From positions 2,347,001 through 2,411,000 of the forward strand of contig WARS01000054.1 in the NCBI GenBank assembly GCA_008933995.1: a DNA stretch of 64,000 nucleotides, given 5' to 3'. Under the pieces are notes generated by a model, which searched no databases, was not told the DNA's origin, and saw nothing but the letters and a program-made list of their open reading frames with translations. Positions within the stretch are counted from its first letter, which is position 1. The number at the start of each line of letters is the position of its first letter. Below, piece by piece: positions 1-13,299 of this stretch. The translations under genes and the position numbers were made by a program. The DNA comes from Datnioides undecimradiatus (taxonomy: Eukaryota > Chordata > Actinopteri > Lobotiformes > Datnioididae).

Positions 1-347
1 AAGACATTATCACTCGATATAAAAGTTAGCACGTTTTATCTCATTTCCTCTGTCCTTTGTCTAAATCCCTTTCCTCCTCCTAACTTTGGCCCTTCTCTTT
101 ACTTCCTCCTTCCCAGCTCCTGTTTTGTGCTCTCCCTCCCCCTTCATACCACCCTGTCTTCAGCCTCCACCCCGATAACACCTGAGCTGTCTGCACAAAG
201 CCCATGTTTACCCTTGCATTCCCGCTCCGATAAACAGCGATAGCGCCCGATCAATACTGGCCATAAACGTCCCACAGCCACGTGATGCCCTCACACTCAC
301 CCTTTCTGTTATTAATGTACAGTTGATCTGCATCGTCAAATAAATCA

Positions 348-368
348 ACACACACACACACACACACA
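348..368. repeat. (CA)n microsatellite
   Basis: This is an uninterrupted CA dinucleotide run inside a broader CA-rich stretch that continues imperfectly to about 520. Confidence 0.9.
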
Positions 369-2551
369 AAGAGAACCATATGCACACATACACACACCAT
401 CCATCTTCACATCACGTCCACCTTTCAACCTCATCCACACACAAAACTCATACACAGCAACATACTGTACACACACTAAAGCAAGCAGACCTACACACAT
501 ATGCACACACACACACACCTCCCCCCTGCCTAAACAGTGCCATTATTTTCAGCTATAAATCACATTGAATGGCACATTGATTTTATCCTGCAGGGACTGA
601 GGCGAGGGAGGGGAGCTGGAGACACAGTTATTGCGTTTAATATTATCAATATTATCTCCCATATCATCTCAGACAGGGAGGCAGGTATCAGGAGGAGTCG
701 ACAGACACTTTTCTGCCAAACCCCCTCCTACCCACTCCCTCTCTCCCACCTTCCCTCCCCCCATAGCGAGACAGTCTCCATCAATCTGATAAGCTGAACT
801 TCCCCTGTCACACCTGCAGGGCAAAGTCACCCAACAATCTTGCCTTCTAACTTCTTCAACCCTCCATACATTCCTCTCAGATTTTAATGCTGCATTTGTC
901 TTTAGCACCATTTCTTTACATTTTCTGAACTGGACGAATCCAGCATACAGAGGCTCAAGTCTTCCACCTTACACACACCTGCTAGAGAAAGCAGCAAGCC
1001 AGCTGCAGCTGCAGTCATCTGTCTGTGTCTACACAGCATTTATTCAGCAACACTTCTGCCACACACAGCGCATTGGTGATTTTAATATAGGAAGTGATGA
1101 TGAGCGTAAGCTCATGATGGTTCTTTGGGAAGGTGTCAACAGCAAAAAGATGTTAAAAGGTCATCTGTGGAGGAACAGAGAACAGTCTTCTTTCTCACTA
1201 ACACCACATTTTAATTTGCCACTGGTCCCTCTCGCTCAGTTGTGCTAAACATGGCGCAAGCTCACACCTCCTTGCATAAATGTGCTGTCATGTGTGAATG
1301 AAGCAGTGAGGGGCATAACCATCACAGTCCAAACACAAACCTATTCGATTTACTTTCCACTGGAAAAGCTGAAATGAATATCATTATTTTTCTTTGATAC
1401 ATCAATTAAACAATTGCTCTGTTTCAATTTTCTGTTGACTGACCAATCAAAAAAACGATTGCTGCACAGCGCTGCTGCATACGCCGTGCCATCAGACTGT
1501 TTTCAGAAGTAAACGCAGGACGGCTCTGTGACAAAGAAATAACAGCCGCTAACTAGAAGTGTTGAGAGCGAGCATGCAACACTAGCTGAACCAGAGTTAT
1601 AGGCTATTACATGATCACTGGCACCCATGTGTGTGTGATGCTGCCCATGCAGATGTATCATGAGATACATCTCCATCATGATTGCAAGGCACGCTGAAAA
1701 CACACAGGTTTTGTGTCTAAGCCATGACAATCAGCACATCCTACACACTCTGCCCACCAGATTTTGCTCCCTGTTGCTTCTTCTTTTTCCCAAAAATGAA
1801 ATTCAGCCTGAGGGGTCACTGTTTTGACACACAATGTGTTTGCCAGGGTGCTTTCAATGCATGGCAAGAGCACTGGGAATGGCGTATCAATGCAAGGAGA
1901 CTACTTTGAAGGGGGTGGCGGCCTAATTTACATCAGGTAATGTTTTTATTTTTTATAGGTGAAGTCTGAAAACACTTTGATTGCATCTTATACATATCCA
2001 TAATGATGATACACAGAGAGATTGTGACTGCATTCATTTGTCAGTTTATGCATCATACACTTTCTCAATCCACTCTAATCAGATTTTCAGAAAATAAAAA
2101 ATGGAGGTTTACAAGAATACAAAAATCTATCTGATTAGAAGAAATGTGGATTCAACGATTAGAGGTCAGAAGGAGGTAACATACTGACTAATCAGCCCAG
2201 AAATGGATTTTATCATGTTTCCTGTGATGTAAGTAAGATTGCCTTGTTATGAAAAAAAAAGGACCTTCAAATGTTTCTGCAAGTGCAACTGTAGAGCAGT
2301 TCTAAGAAGAGAAAGGGAAGGAAAAAAACACACACACACACCACAACAGAGAGAGTGATACATACTGAACAGATCCTTGAGTCTTCTCCAATAAAGTAGT
2401 GTCTATGTGCATGTGACTGACCATTGTATTAGTATTTATTAATACACTGACTGTCTGTCTGGCTGAGGAGGGTGTGATGGAGAGAAAATAGTGCTTGGTC
2501 CTGTAACTGGTAGAATGTGTTTTTCTTGCTTAAGTTATCAGGGCAGTTATC

Positions 2552-2554
<3 letters not shown>

Positions 2555-2604
<50 letters not shown>

Positions 2605-2635
2605 TCTTTCTCTCTTTCTTTCTCTCTCTCTTCCA
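2555..2635. repeat. (TG)n followed by CT-rich tract
   Basis: About 22 TG units (2555-2599) run directly into a pyrimidine tract of CT and TTTC units (2600-2635). Apparent open frames here are readings of the repeat. Confidence 0.95.
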
Positions 2636-2816
2636 GATGGTGGATAAGAGGCCTTGCCTTTATTAGCCAGAGCTGGCCAGATAAAGACCTGGTATTGATC
2701 CCAGGTTGAAAGAGCAGGTTCGTCAAACATGGCTGATTTACAGAGAACTGATAATGGCAGCGCTGGGCAACCGACGAACCCCAGAGAAGAGAGGAGTAAA
2801 TCAACAGTGTGATGGA

Positions 2817-2819
<3 letters not shown>

Positions 2820-2868
<49 letters not shown>
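2820..2868. repeat. (TG)n microsatellite
   Basis: This is a perfect TG array of about 24 units. A CA/CG array in the opposite sense follows at 2965-3012. Confidence 0.95.
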
Positions 2869-2870
<2 letters not shown>

Positions 2871-2964
2871 TTGGGGTTACGGGGTGCAGGCTCAGTCTGG
2901 CTGAGTTTTCTCATCTTCTTTTTCTTATACAATCTAATACACACGTAACCCACTCCTCACCTCA

Positions 2965-3012
2965 AACACACATACACACTCACACACACACACGCGCGCG
3001 CACACACACACA
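2965..3012. repeat. (CA)n with internal (CG)n
   Basis: CA repeats are interrupted by CGCGCGCG near 2993-3000. This alternating purine-pyrimidine composition favours Z-DNA. Confidence 0.9.
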
Positions 3013-4471
3013 TCTACAGCTAATCTCTAATCTCGTCTCGATTAGCACCTGACAGAATTTCCATGGGTTTATCAAACCAAGCCAACCAACAGACGCTTAT
3101 CACTTCCAGCCCCAAAATTTCACAAGAGCAGGAATTTTTGAGATTAAAAAAACACAGCTAGTGAAATCTTGAATAAGTCAAAAGAATATGACTGAAAACT
3201 CTGCTATCACACAGTACAAGGGGGAGGCTCGGGATAAGAGGTGCATGAGGGAGCAGATTCACTGGAGCCAAGATTGAACCTGAAGAAATTCTTTTTTTTT
3301 TTATTCGTTTAGACACAATAGAGATAAAAGAGCGATACATGTGGAAAGCTGCAACCTCATAATGGTTCTTCAGTCTTTTTTTAGTTGTCTCTGGGTACGT
3401 TAACCGTCTCCTGACAGATAACAGGTACACGTCAGTGGATGAAAGAAAGACTTTGCGTCTTGATGAGGAGATAAAACTGGTAATAACCACTAATAACTGC
3501 CAGTGCACTAGACATCTGGATTATTTTACTTAGTGAGGTGCTTAGTGGTGCATGTTGTCAGTGCACGGCTGTCATTATAGACAGTGAGATAAAGTATAAT
3601 ATAATGAAGAAAACACACACAAAAGGGTGCTGAACGTGTTGGCGTTTTCCTGATTATATTGCAAAAGAATGAGCGCGAGGGTAGATGTCAGCAAGTCATC
3701 TGGTCAAAACTGTTTTCGCTAAAGGTCTGTGGACTCTCAAGTGTAAGTGCACAGTGACATTTGAAAGTGGTGTTGTGTGTCCTTGCAAAATGGGTACTGC
3801 ATGAATCTCGGTGCAAAGCTCTCGTTTGCTGACTGAATAATACATTAACATGTTGAATTCACAAGAACATATTTCAGACCTCCACTTCTCTGCCCGGACT
3901 TCATCCATGCCACCGTTTAGACTTCTAGCAGATTTGGGTTAGACATGAAGTGGTGAGTTGATTAAAATAAATAGTGGCTATTACTTGTTGATTACGATTA
4001 CAATCAATATTTATTGAATAGATTAATGAATATTCAATGCCAAAAATAACTGTGCAAAGTGACTGACAGCAAATGATTATCTTTTGGTTTTGAACAACAC
4101 GGGGAAAAACTAGCACTCTGTAACATTTTGTATACCAAATGATTAATCAATGAATCAAAAGAACATTTTATTGTTTACTAATGCTACTGATACTAATCGT
4201 TGATAAGACCATGTGTAAAAGTAGAGTGTCCTTTTTCCCCCAGTAATCACATATAGCAGTATTTATCTTTTTGCAGAACCTATTGTGGGGCTTCATAAGA
4301 AGTGCTACGACAGATATTATATTTAATAGAAGGAGCTTCTCCTCAGGAACAGACAGGAAGCCTAAAACTGCTGTTCATTTCCTTTTTCAGTTACAGTTTT
4401 GAGCTGAATCTTGTGCGAATGTCTTCTGTTTGAGTTGGATTTTTGACCTTTGTCTTTCTTCCCAATCTCAC

Positions 4472-4618
4472 CTTCATTGTACGGTGGCGTGTACGGAGGA
4501 GGACTAGAGCTGTCACCTTCTGCTGAATCATCTGGGTCCGAGCCTCCACCCTCCTCTCCGGACAGGCTGAGGTTGTCTGGTGTGTTTTCCTCACCACCGT
4601 CAAGATCCCCAAGGGAAC
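4472..4618 (-). CDS. zfpm1: FOG (zinc finger protein, FOG family) coding exon 2
   Basis: This is a 147-bp internal exon. On the minus strand it is preceded by a strong pyrimidine tract ending in TGTCAG (AG at 4620-4619) and followed by the donor GAAG|GTGAGA (GT at 4471-4470). Exon 1 ends in phase 1 with C, and the first two bases here (GT) complete CGT, Arg. The frame continues S-L-G-D-L-D-G-G-E-E-N, then an acidic and serine-rich stretch, then S-S-S-P-P-P-Y-T-P-P-Y-N-E, and leaves a phase-1 G at the donor. From memory, mammalian FOG1 reads R-S-L-G-D after the N-terminal motif and has a nearby SPPP stretch, whereas FOG2 reads R-P-L-E-D. This is why I favour zfpm1. FOG proteins are nuclear cofactors that bind the N-finger of GATA factors. 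This exon lies before the zinc fingers. The exon call is strong; the paralogue is less certain. Confidence 0.85.
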
Positions 4619-5899
4619 CTGACAGAGAAGGAGAAAAGAAATTAAACAACAATGATCATCACATGAACTATATTCTAGTTCCTGCTGGGTTTAAGAAGAT
4701 ACCATTAACATCTGAAGAAGAATTTAATTCTGATGGACCTTGAAAAAAAAAATTCGCTGTTTGGACAGATGAAGACGTGTCTCAAGCAGTTATATTCAAA
4801 AAACAGCTTTCATTTCAGTAGAGAATAGCTGGTTGCAGACACATTTTTGTTTGATTCATCAATTATAGCAAGTGATCACGACACAGAAAATGCACATAAT
4901 TTAAAAAAAAAAAAAAACAGAGCTCCATAATGTACAGACCCCTAGAGATCTCTGTCTTTGACACAGTTATAGAACAGCGTTACACTTTTGTTTTGGAAAA
5001 GAAGAATGATTTGTGTTTAATTGTCTTCCCATGGGCCTTGAGTCTAACACATTAGTGCGGGAGAGGTGAAAACTAAAAGGAAGTGTGATTGTTCAACAAG
5101 CTTCTTATGAGTGTATGAACTGCGGAAAAGAGGAAAATACCCTAAACACACTGATCCATTTTTTTAACTGAACTCATTCAAAAAACAGTTTCAAGAATTG
5201 GACACACTGAACGGTCTAATCCAGAAGATTAATAGCAAGAAGCCAAGGGGGACCTTAAAGCCAAATTACAGTATACCTAAAATTGTAGCTAAAAGAGTGA
5301 TTAGTGTAGGGCTGATCTGTATCAATTACAGTTTCATAATCCCTGCTGACCATAGTAATTAAACACTACTTTTGATCTATTTTAGCCTGTTTGAAGATTA
5401 CATCCCCCAAAAATTGAGTCAGTTAATATGGATTTAATGTGACTTTTTTTAAATTGCTTCATTAATAGTACTCTTTCTATAAGATGAATACACAGGACTG
5501 CTTTAATGGTATATTAAATGCTCTGAACCTTAGAATATACTGTCATATTTATTGGCTGTTTTTCTGTATCAAAGATTGAGTTACAGTTATGAGTGTTTCA
5601 AGGCTTGCTGATTATGCAAGGCAGTCTATTATGTTCATCTGCATTGGATGACATTCTCAGCTCCCCGAGAGGATATCATGACAGAATTATTAATTCAGGG
5701 TACCGTTTCTTTTAAGAGGATTAGGGAGTACTAGAGTGAAGCAGAAATGGTTAATATGCCGCAGACTGCCAAGGGAGAAAACATTCACATACATAATAAT
5801 GATGTATTGGAAAGTCAAGGAGGGTGGGCACATTGTTTTTGAATAACTAAATCAGAGTGAAATTAATACTGAGAGGAAACCAGGAGGTTTTTTTTTTTA

Positions 5900-6270
5900 T
5901 TTCCCGCCTTTCTCCCCCAGTCCAGACAGGTTGTAAATTAATTTTCATTAGGTTGTGTCGAACGAACGGAGGGATTGTTTCGGAGCTAAAGCCGTGACTG
6001 GGGGCGTATATATTTACAATACTGGAACAAAAGGAGTCTATAATCTATACAAAGCACACAACAATACCCATGAATAAAGAAGCTTGTAGAAAAAGGGAGA
6101 GGCAATTTTTCTAATTCTGTTAATTTCACTTCCAAAGCAATTAAAAGCAGGCAGAGATAATGCTGGGAAACAATCGCCGGCTGACAAAGTGTTTCTGTCT
6201 TTGTAAATGAAACATCTTTAGGCTAATTCCAACTTCCACGCCTGCATGGTTCACTCTAATTTCAGATAAA
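5900..6270. promoter_or_regulatory. Candidate conserved non-coding element
   Basis: This is a non-repetitive, compositionally balanced block rich in homeodomain-like ATTA/TAAT cores and TTTGTC/GACAAA motifs, with no open frame of note. It lies 1.3-1.65 kb inside the intron 1 end near exon 2. The texture resembles vertebrate conserved non-coding DNA, but I cannot show conservation from one sequence. Confidence 0.3.
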
Positions 6271-9200
6271 ATTAACACAGCTAGATTTGGACCTTAACAA
6301 AAAAAAAAAAAAAAAAAGGAGTAGAGGAGAATGGAAAAAAAAAGATCGATCCTGTACACAATATTTTTAGAATTAGGTCTATGTCGCCTGAGCCTGGCTA
6401 GATCTAATTTTCAGTATCTATAAGGACATTTTCATACAATTAATTTTCCTTTAATCATAATTGTACAAAGGACTTCTCTGTACAAAATTCCAATTATATT
6501 TCCTGTTTAAAATGTAAGTTTGAATTATGATTTCTTTCCTCATTACAGCTCTGGTTTAATGAATCAATCGCTACATCACTGCTTTCAGACATCAAATGGT
6601 GTGGAAAAGTTTCAGCTCCACTTTCTCCCCTCTTTTATCCAAGGAGAAATATTCTCTCTTTCCACTTCTCTTCCTGTCTCGGATAGTTGGCAGAAAGGAT
6701 AGCGGGGGCCCGTGTGATAAGTGCAGCACATTCTACTTCATTTGCCAGTTTAAAAGTTAAAGCCTTATTAATTGTTACAGTGTTATATCCACAGGAAAAT
6801 TGGACTGAACTCATTCAAGAGATGGAGAAATAATAAAAAGACGGTCCACATGTGTATCTCTGTAGGAGGGACATCAATTAAGCCGAGACTTATCCAACAG
6901 CACCACTCAACTTTCCACGTTACGGACTAAGGAACCAGAATCTTGTTCATGAAAAACGCCTGAAGCTTACATTTATTCATATTTCTAAACGTAACATTCT
7001 AAGGCACGAAAAACTTAAAATAATGAAAGATGAAACTTCAGGAAATACTTCACATCAATTCCTGGACACGGAAGGACCACTGATTTACAGACACAACCTG
7101 CAAAAAGTTTGAATGAACAAATTCAGTTTTGGGTTTGGATTGTTTACAATAGTCAGAATAAACAACGCCGTGATCCAGATCATCTGGACTACAACTGATT
7201 TGAAACCAACAAAAAACATTTCCATGTTCCAAATGTTCCATTTACCAACCTGAGACTGAGTAAATGATTTATTTTATGTCAGTCTTCAACAAAAATGGAA
7301 ACACTATTACACTATAGTACTATTATTTTACTCCTATTATATTATGAGTTACCTTTGTTTTTATGTGATAACGAACTGATTACCTTGAGACAAAACAAAC
7401 TGATACCATTATCATGGGCCACCCTGCATAGATTGGGCCACATATTGATCGATTACTCAAGACATGGAATGATTCGTTGGTTGGAGCCCTAATGGATGTA
7501 TTTCAGTTGATATTATATTCAGTTGGTAAGAACAGGAGTTCTTCAGCTCTGGCGCAGAGTTTTCAGCTGCCTGTCTTAGAGGCGCGAGGAGAGGCAGAAC
7601 AAAGTAGCGCAGCTGATGAAGGCACCAAAGATACTGCTTTATTAACTCTCCGTCCACATCAAACCTGCAGTGAGCAGCTCGCTGATTAAACACAGAGACA
7701 ACACACATCAAACCTGCATGCTCAACAAGCCTGATTAAACAGACGCAAGCCTCGCCGCTCTCACGCTAATAACCCGCTGTACAAAAAATATATTAGACCT
7801 GAAAGCAGGGGGGGGGGGCATACTTGTATCAGAAAATCACAGAGAAACATTAAAAGAAGATATTTAGAGAAAGAAAGGAGGAGAGAGTGGCAAGGAGAGG
7901 AGGATATGTGAGCTCTCAAGAGAAACTAAGGCACCTGACACAGAGTCACGCACTGGAGAGGGGACACTTATTGATCAGAGTGAAGAGAATTACCCACCGC
8001 TGACAAAATACTTTTAATCAACTTTGCACTTTAAACATTTCCTTCAACGCTGCACAGGCTCTTATCACAGCTTCATGGCCACCATTCCCTCCCATCAAAC
8101 CACACACAATGGGAACCATCCACACAGCCCATGGTATTGATCCTTTATATTCAGCTTCAATAAAAATCAGCTTTTTCTCCTCAGCCTTTGGGATCTGAGC
8201 TGCTAACGACCACCCATTGATTACTCCGGGGATGACAAACTCAAGCAAAGCGACAGATTTTTTTTTTCGACAGATCTAAAATCTCCGGGACTTATTGACC
8301 ATCCTTCACATCTAATGTGGTGATGAAAAACAGGGCAGCAAATTTACTTTTTTTGCACGAGAGACTCTGACTACAGAGGCTGACGTTCCTCTTGTCCTGC
8401 CTTCATTTTATTTGGTAGTTGTTTTTTTTTCTTTTCGTAATGACTTTTTGTTATTTTGAACAAACACAAAGTGACTGTCCTGGTATTAAGTTAAACTAAC
8501 ATGTGTCAGGTAATAAAACAGTTCCACTAAAGTGAAAAATCACCTTGAGTACATTTATCAATCAGAATCAATATTGTTATGCATTTATGAAGTTAGAGCT
8601 ACAGCTGTACAGTAAACATGCATCCCTTAGTGGTGCAAAACTATAGGACTGGTTTATTAGGCTGTCAAGATGCTCCTGCTGATACACTGGATATATATAT
8701 TTACAGTACATAATCTGTGACTTGAAATGTGAATTAGCATATTTTAATTATGTCTTTATGCCTGCCAATGTATTAAAGTATTTTACTTTAGTTTTTGTTT
8801 TGATTCTGATATATTTTTGAAATTTGTCTCTTTTTTGTTTGTTTTGTTTTGGGGTTTTTTTTAACCAAAGTTGTCATACCAGCCAGTTTAAGTACAAAAT
8901 GTAAGTATTACTGTAACTAACAATATAGTATCAGAAGATTGTGGCATAAAGGCATAAAATACAATTATTTTTAATTCAACCAATTGTCCTGTCTTATTAA
9001 TATTTGTCTGGCATTTGTAACAAACCAGGCTGCTTCAAAATCAGTGAAGTTCAGCAGTGATATTATATGAAAGTGATGCAGCACTGATCCAACTCACTCA
9101 CAAACAAACACACAACTGATCACCTCACATAAACAAGCTTTGTCTCGGCCACGCGTCGCAGAGCTGTAGCTGCCCTGGTGTCTGCAGTAATATCATTCAC

Positions 9201-11899
9201 TGCACAGATGTTTTCGTAGCACATGCAACATTCTTTATTTATACTGCTGTATCATATTGCAAGCTCCCAGAAGGCAGTGGGGTGTGATAGGTGACGTATG
9301 GTGGTTGTTAGTATGAGGGTTAGAGCACAGTCTCAGTCATTCTAGGAGCACAGACCTTCAACATGTCAGGGTGTATTTCCAAAGCTATGGTAATTATGAT
9401 CAAATATGGTTTGTCTTCAATATCTCAGCAGGTCCAAAAATGTTTCCTCATTATCTCTTATAGAGTTTATTACAGACAATTCAAATTTAATTCTGAGTAA
9501 GACTACAATTGCATGATGTCTGTGTATCATAGTTTCCATAGACACATCTTCGTTTGAGTAATGCTGTGGTTACAATTGTAATTTAACAGTTATATCAGTT
9601 CTCCTATGACATCACTCTGCCTGAGTGCTCCTTAATGACTGGTTTTTGGAAGTCATATGTTGGTACCACAGAGAATTCCTGATACACTTGACTGTGATAT
9701 GGAGTCTTTGTAGGCTGTTGTCATCATCTAACAGAGTGTAAGATGTATGGCATTTGTTCTGCCAATTCCAAATGACCTCTCTCGCAAAGTTAATAGTTTG
9801 TGTACATGTATGTACATAGTCATTCTACACCCTTCCAAAAACTAGTCTTACACTCTACAGGAGGTGTTTTTTTCCATAATCCTGCTGATGAACAAATGCT
9901 TCCATTAAACAACTTTTTTTATTCCAAATTGACCAGATGTTAAGTGGGTGTTTTTAGTTTTAATGGGACAGGCTTTAACTGATAAATGAAAATGCCCATC
10001 AGTACCAGAACCAGAGCTAAAGACACGACAACTTAAACATCAAAGATATTCAGATTATAATGACAGAAAACGAACAAAAGCAGCAGTTTCAGAAAAAGCT
10101 GATGTGTGGATGGATTTTTGAATGTGTTAGTTATTCAGGGATCAAAATTGTTCCCGACACATTTTCTGACTATCTACTAATCAATTAATCAATTACTATT
10201 ATACAGTATGCAGTGGCCTACAGTAGATTTTCAGAATTAAACTGACCACAGATGCCCACAGTAGTCAGGCTTGGTGGTTGTAAGATTACAGTTACAGTTT
10301 ATTTTCATTACATGAGCAACCTTGAACTACTACCTTACACCTGTGAGTGAAATCATGGGTTATGCATGGAAAGCTTGAAAAGTCTGATATACATTCATAT
10401 CAGGGCTGAAACTTGTGAAATTTATTTTATACTGTATTATTATATACTGTAAATTCATAATTCATGACAAACATCACCTCGTTGCATTCCCTCAATCATG
10501 AGGATTTACTTACTTACTCATACTACTTTTACTCATTTACTTGTGAAAGGTTAAATGCCTTTGGGATTTGGACACGTCGCCACAGAAACACTAAGAAACT
10601 GCTGACAATGAGAATATCCATTAACTGCAGCAATATCTCAACATTCGTCTTCATAAAAGCTTTTGTTCTGTGGGCCTCGGTGTGGTCTACCCCTGTCGTG
10701 ATAGATGACACGCTGGTTGATTGATTATTTTTTTATTACAGAAATAATCAACTGACCAATTCTTGAGTGAAGCACTAAGCTCGAATTGATTCAAATGAAA
10801 TAGTATGATCACATTACCTTTTGGCTGATAAAGTAACAGGACCACGCTGAGGAAGACGAACGCCTGCAAAAGAATCCTCCACTACTCTCGTCGCCTCTCA
10901 TAGCAACACTGGGTTGCACGGTAAGTGTGTCCGACAACACTCTACTTATATATGTAAAGACTGAATTAAATTATTATTTAATTATTAAATAACAATCAAC
11001 AAGGAGCTGTTAACAACATCAATTCAAATTTAACTGGCAGTTGCTTTCCCACAAAATAACCCTCTAAATATTGTGTTAAAATATTTTTGTGTGACAGCAG
11101 CAGCAACACAAAAACAGCCCAGATCTTCAGCGTCGCTGAAGGAGAGCAGGTTTGCTGCTACGCCTGCAAAAAATAAGAGCACCAGCTGACGGTGTGAAGA
11201 AATGGAAACACTGAAGAGAGGAATACGTACGCAGGAATAACGCCAAGAGAAAAATACGGTAGGCAGGAAATGTCCATCACAAACACAGAAACATATGGCA
11301 TAAGGCGAATGATAACGACTGACTGTTTAATGTGACTGCAATGAGAAGCGGATGCACTTGAACTTAACTTAACATAAAACATCAAAGGCCTGAAAGAGCG
11401 CGAACACAGTGTAGCGCAGAAACACAGCACGGTGTGTTTTTGCAGGATTGATCAAGCTAGACGCGTTGAACATTACAGACATAATAATATTAAATATATA
11501 GGAGACATTTTAAAGTCATTCCCTAAATTACATTTTTGAACTGACTGTATTCAAAACCTTTCAAAACCTTGAGTTAAAAAGAATTTTTAGACTTTCAGGA
11601 CCTTGTTTTCACACTCTGTAGGTCTCTCATTCTTTCAGTCTCCGTCTCCTCTCTCATCCCTCATCTCTCCCCAACCTGCAATCTCCCCTTTATATTCTCG
11701 CTTCCTCCTCTCTTTCTGTCATTATCTCTCCGTTCCTCATCCCCTCTTATTCCCCCACAACCACCACCGCCACCTCTCTTTCTTCTTCTCCGTCCCCCTT
11801 CAGTATCACTCATGCTCTCTCTATCCCTTATACTCCATCACCTTCCCTCCCTCTCTCTCTTTCTTTCTCTCCCTCTATCCCTTTCTCTTTTTTTCAGTG

Positions 11900-12115
11900 A
11901 AAAAGCGTAGTGACTGGGAGCGTCACTCTGTGCGGATAGCTGGGAGCCGTTGGCGGTTATCGGCTCCTGCAGACTCTCTCTGCCGGTCTGATCTGTCTCC
12001 TCTTCATTAAGCAAATACGCCGACGTGGAAATGAAAACATAATAGCTATTTGATTTCCAGCGAGATATTTTGCATATTGGTTCGGAGCTGATAGCGGAAT
12101 TTCATCAAGTCGTTT
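11900..12115. promoter_or_regulatory. GATA-motif cluster, candidate enhancer
   Basis: The block contains GGATAG at 11934-11939, TTATCG at 11957-11962 and TGATAG at 12089-12094 in a non-repetitive, relatively GC-rich stretch between pyrimidine-rich tracts. A POU-like TTTGCAT is near 12069. Function is inferred from motif content and from its place in a FOG gene. Confidence 0.35.
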
Positions 12116-12719
12116 TTTTTCTCTCCTTCTCTCTTCCCTCCCTCTCCTGCCACCACCCCCCCACCCCACCCCTCCTCCTCCTCCACCACCGCCGCCCTCC
12201 TTCCCCTTCCCTCCATCCTCACGCTTTAAAAACTGAATTACTGAGCTGGGCCGGCTTTCAGCAAGATTTCTTTACATTGCTGGGAAGAGAAAAAGAGAGA
12301 GAGAGAAATCTAGTTCCCCAGGAAGACTACTTAACCGATTAAATATCCCCCCATTCCCATCTTTTTTTCTCCCTCTCCCTTTTTGATAACAAGGAAGAAA
12401 ATTTAAAGAATTCACAGTGCTTTAGGTTGACTATACTAATCAGAGATAGGAGTGAGAAAATTAACTCCTTAATGAGCAGAGCCGTCTCCCTGATAAAGGT
12501 CCTGGGGAGACGGTGGGGTGGGACATGGCTGAACCTTGGGAGAGAGACATAGAGACAGAGAAGGAGAGATAGACAGCGATAGAGCTGGCCAGCAGATGGA
12601 GGGATGGAGTGTGATCGAAACAGAATTAGAGAGACTTGACACCATGCAGGGGTAACAATTAGTTTCCCTCTTCCTCCTCTGAGGAGATATTTGCGTCTTG
12701 GGTATGAGGAGAGCAGGTA

Positions 12720-12745
12720 AAGAGATAACAGCGATACCGCCCCCA
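12720..12745. promoter_or_regulatory. Paired GATA motifs
   Basis: AGATAA at 12723-12728 is followed at once by CGATAC. This is a single short site and weak on its own. Confidence 0.2.
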
Positions 12746-13250
12746 CAGCACCACGGATACCCACAGTGCCTTGCATCAGCATTGGCTGTGATGGATGGTC
12801 CAGTGGCAGGGTATCCTTCATGCCCCCTGGAGAGAAAAACTAGCCCTGGAGGAGAGGATCAGCAGCCTCTTTACAGTGGGCCTATCTGATAGTCCGGCGC
12901 CTCTCAGGAGGACTATTCACCAGCCCGTCCGCTGAAATAAATCTCCCTGTTGCTGCTTTCCATGTTGGAACACCATGTTGCTTCAGACGTGATAGCAGGC
13001 CCGCCGTGTTACACTTGCAGCCCAGTGAATACTGTACATACTCACACAAACAGTGGACTAGACAAACACACCTTTGTCAAAGGCTCCTGAGGTGAGGAGA
13101 GAGGTTCCTGTTATTCGTTAGCTATTAATAACCTACTGATTGGTTGGAGTTGGCTGGTCATAATGACAATAATTCATAAAAACGAATGTGATGATGTGCC
13201 AGCTTTCACTGAGTCCTCATTTCATTCGCTCCTCGACTCCATCATGTAGA

Positions 13251-13299
13251 CACACCCACCCACACACACACACACACACGCACACATGCACACACAGCG
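13251..13299. repeat. Imperfect (CA)n microsatellite
   Basis: CA repeats with ACCC, GCAC and ATGC interruptions. Confidence 0.85.

Larger units (their letters stand above)
1..4471 (-). other. zfpm1: Start of FOG-gene intron 2 (partial)
   Basis: This is the sequence downstream, on the minus strand, of the exon 2 donor at 4471/4470. I looked on the minus strand for the next FOG exon (an acidic stretch followed by a tryptophan-containing segment) and found none, so exon 3 must lie left of the window. The segment holds TG and CA microsatellites near 2.5-3.0 kb, a CA run near 350, and two GATA motifs at 2642-2647 and 2679-2684. Otherwise it shows AT-rich DNA with no supported gene. Confidence 0.7.

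Noticed and set aside
4391-4612. Alternative reading frame of exon 2 on the minus strand
   Set aside because: Only the frame set by the exon 1 phase gives R-S-L-G-D and the FOG-like acidic sequence; this one runs through the donor into the intron.
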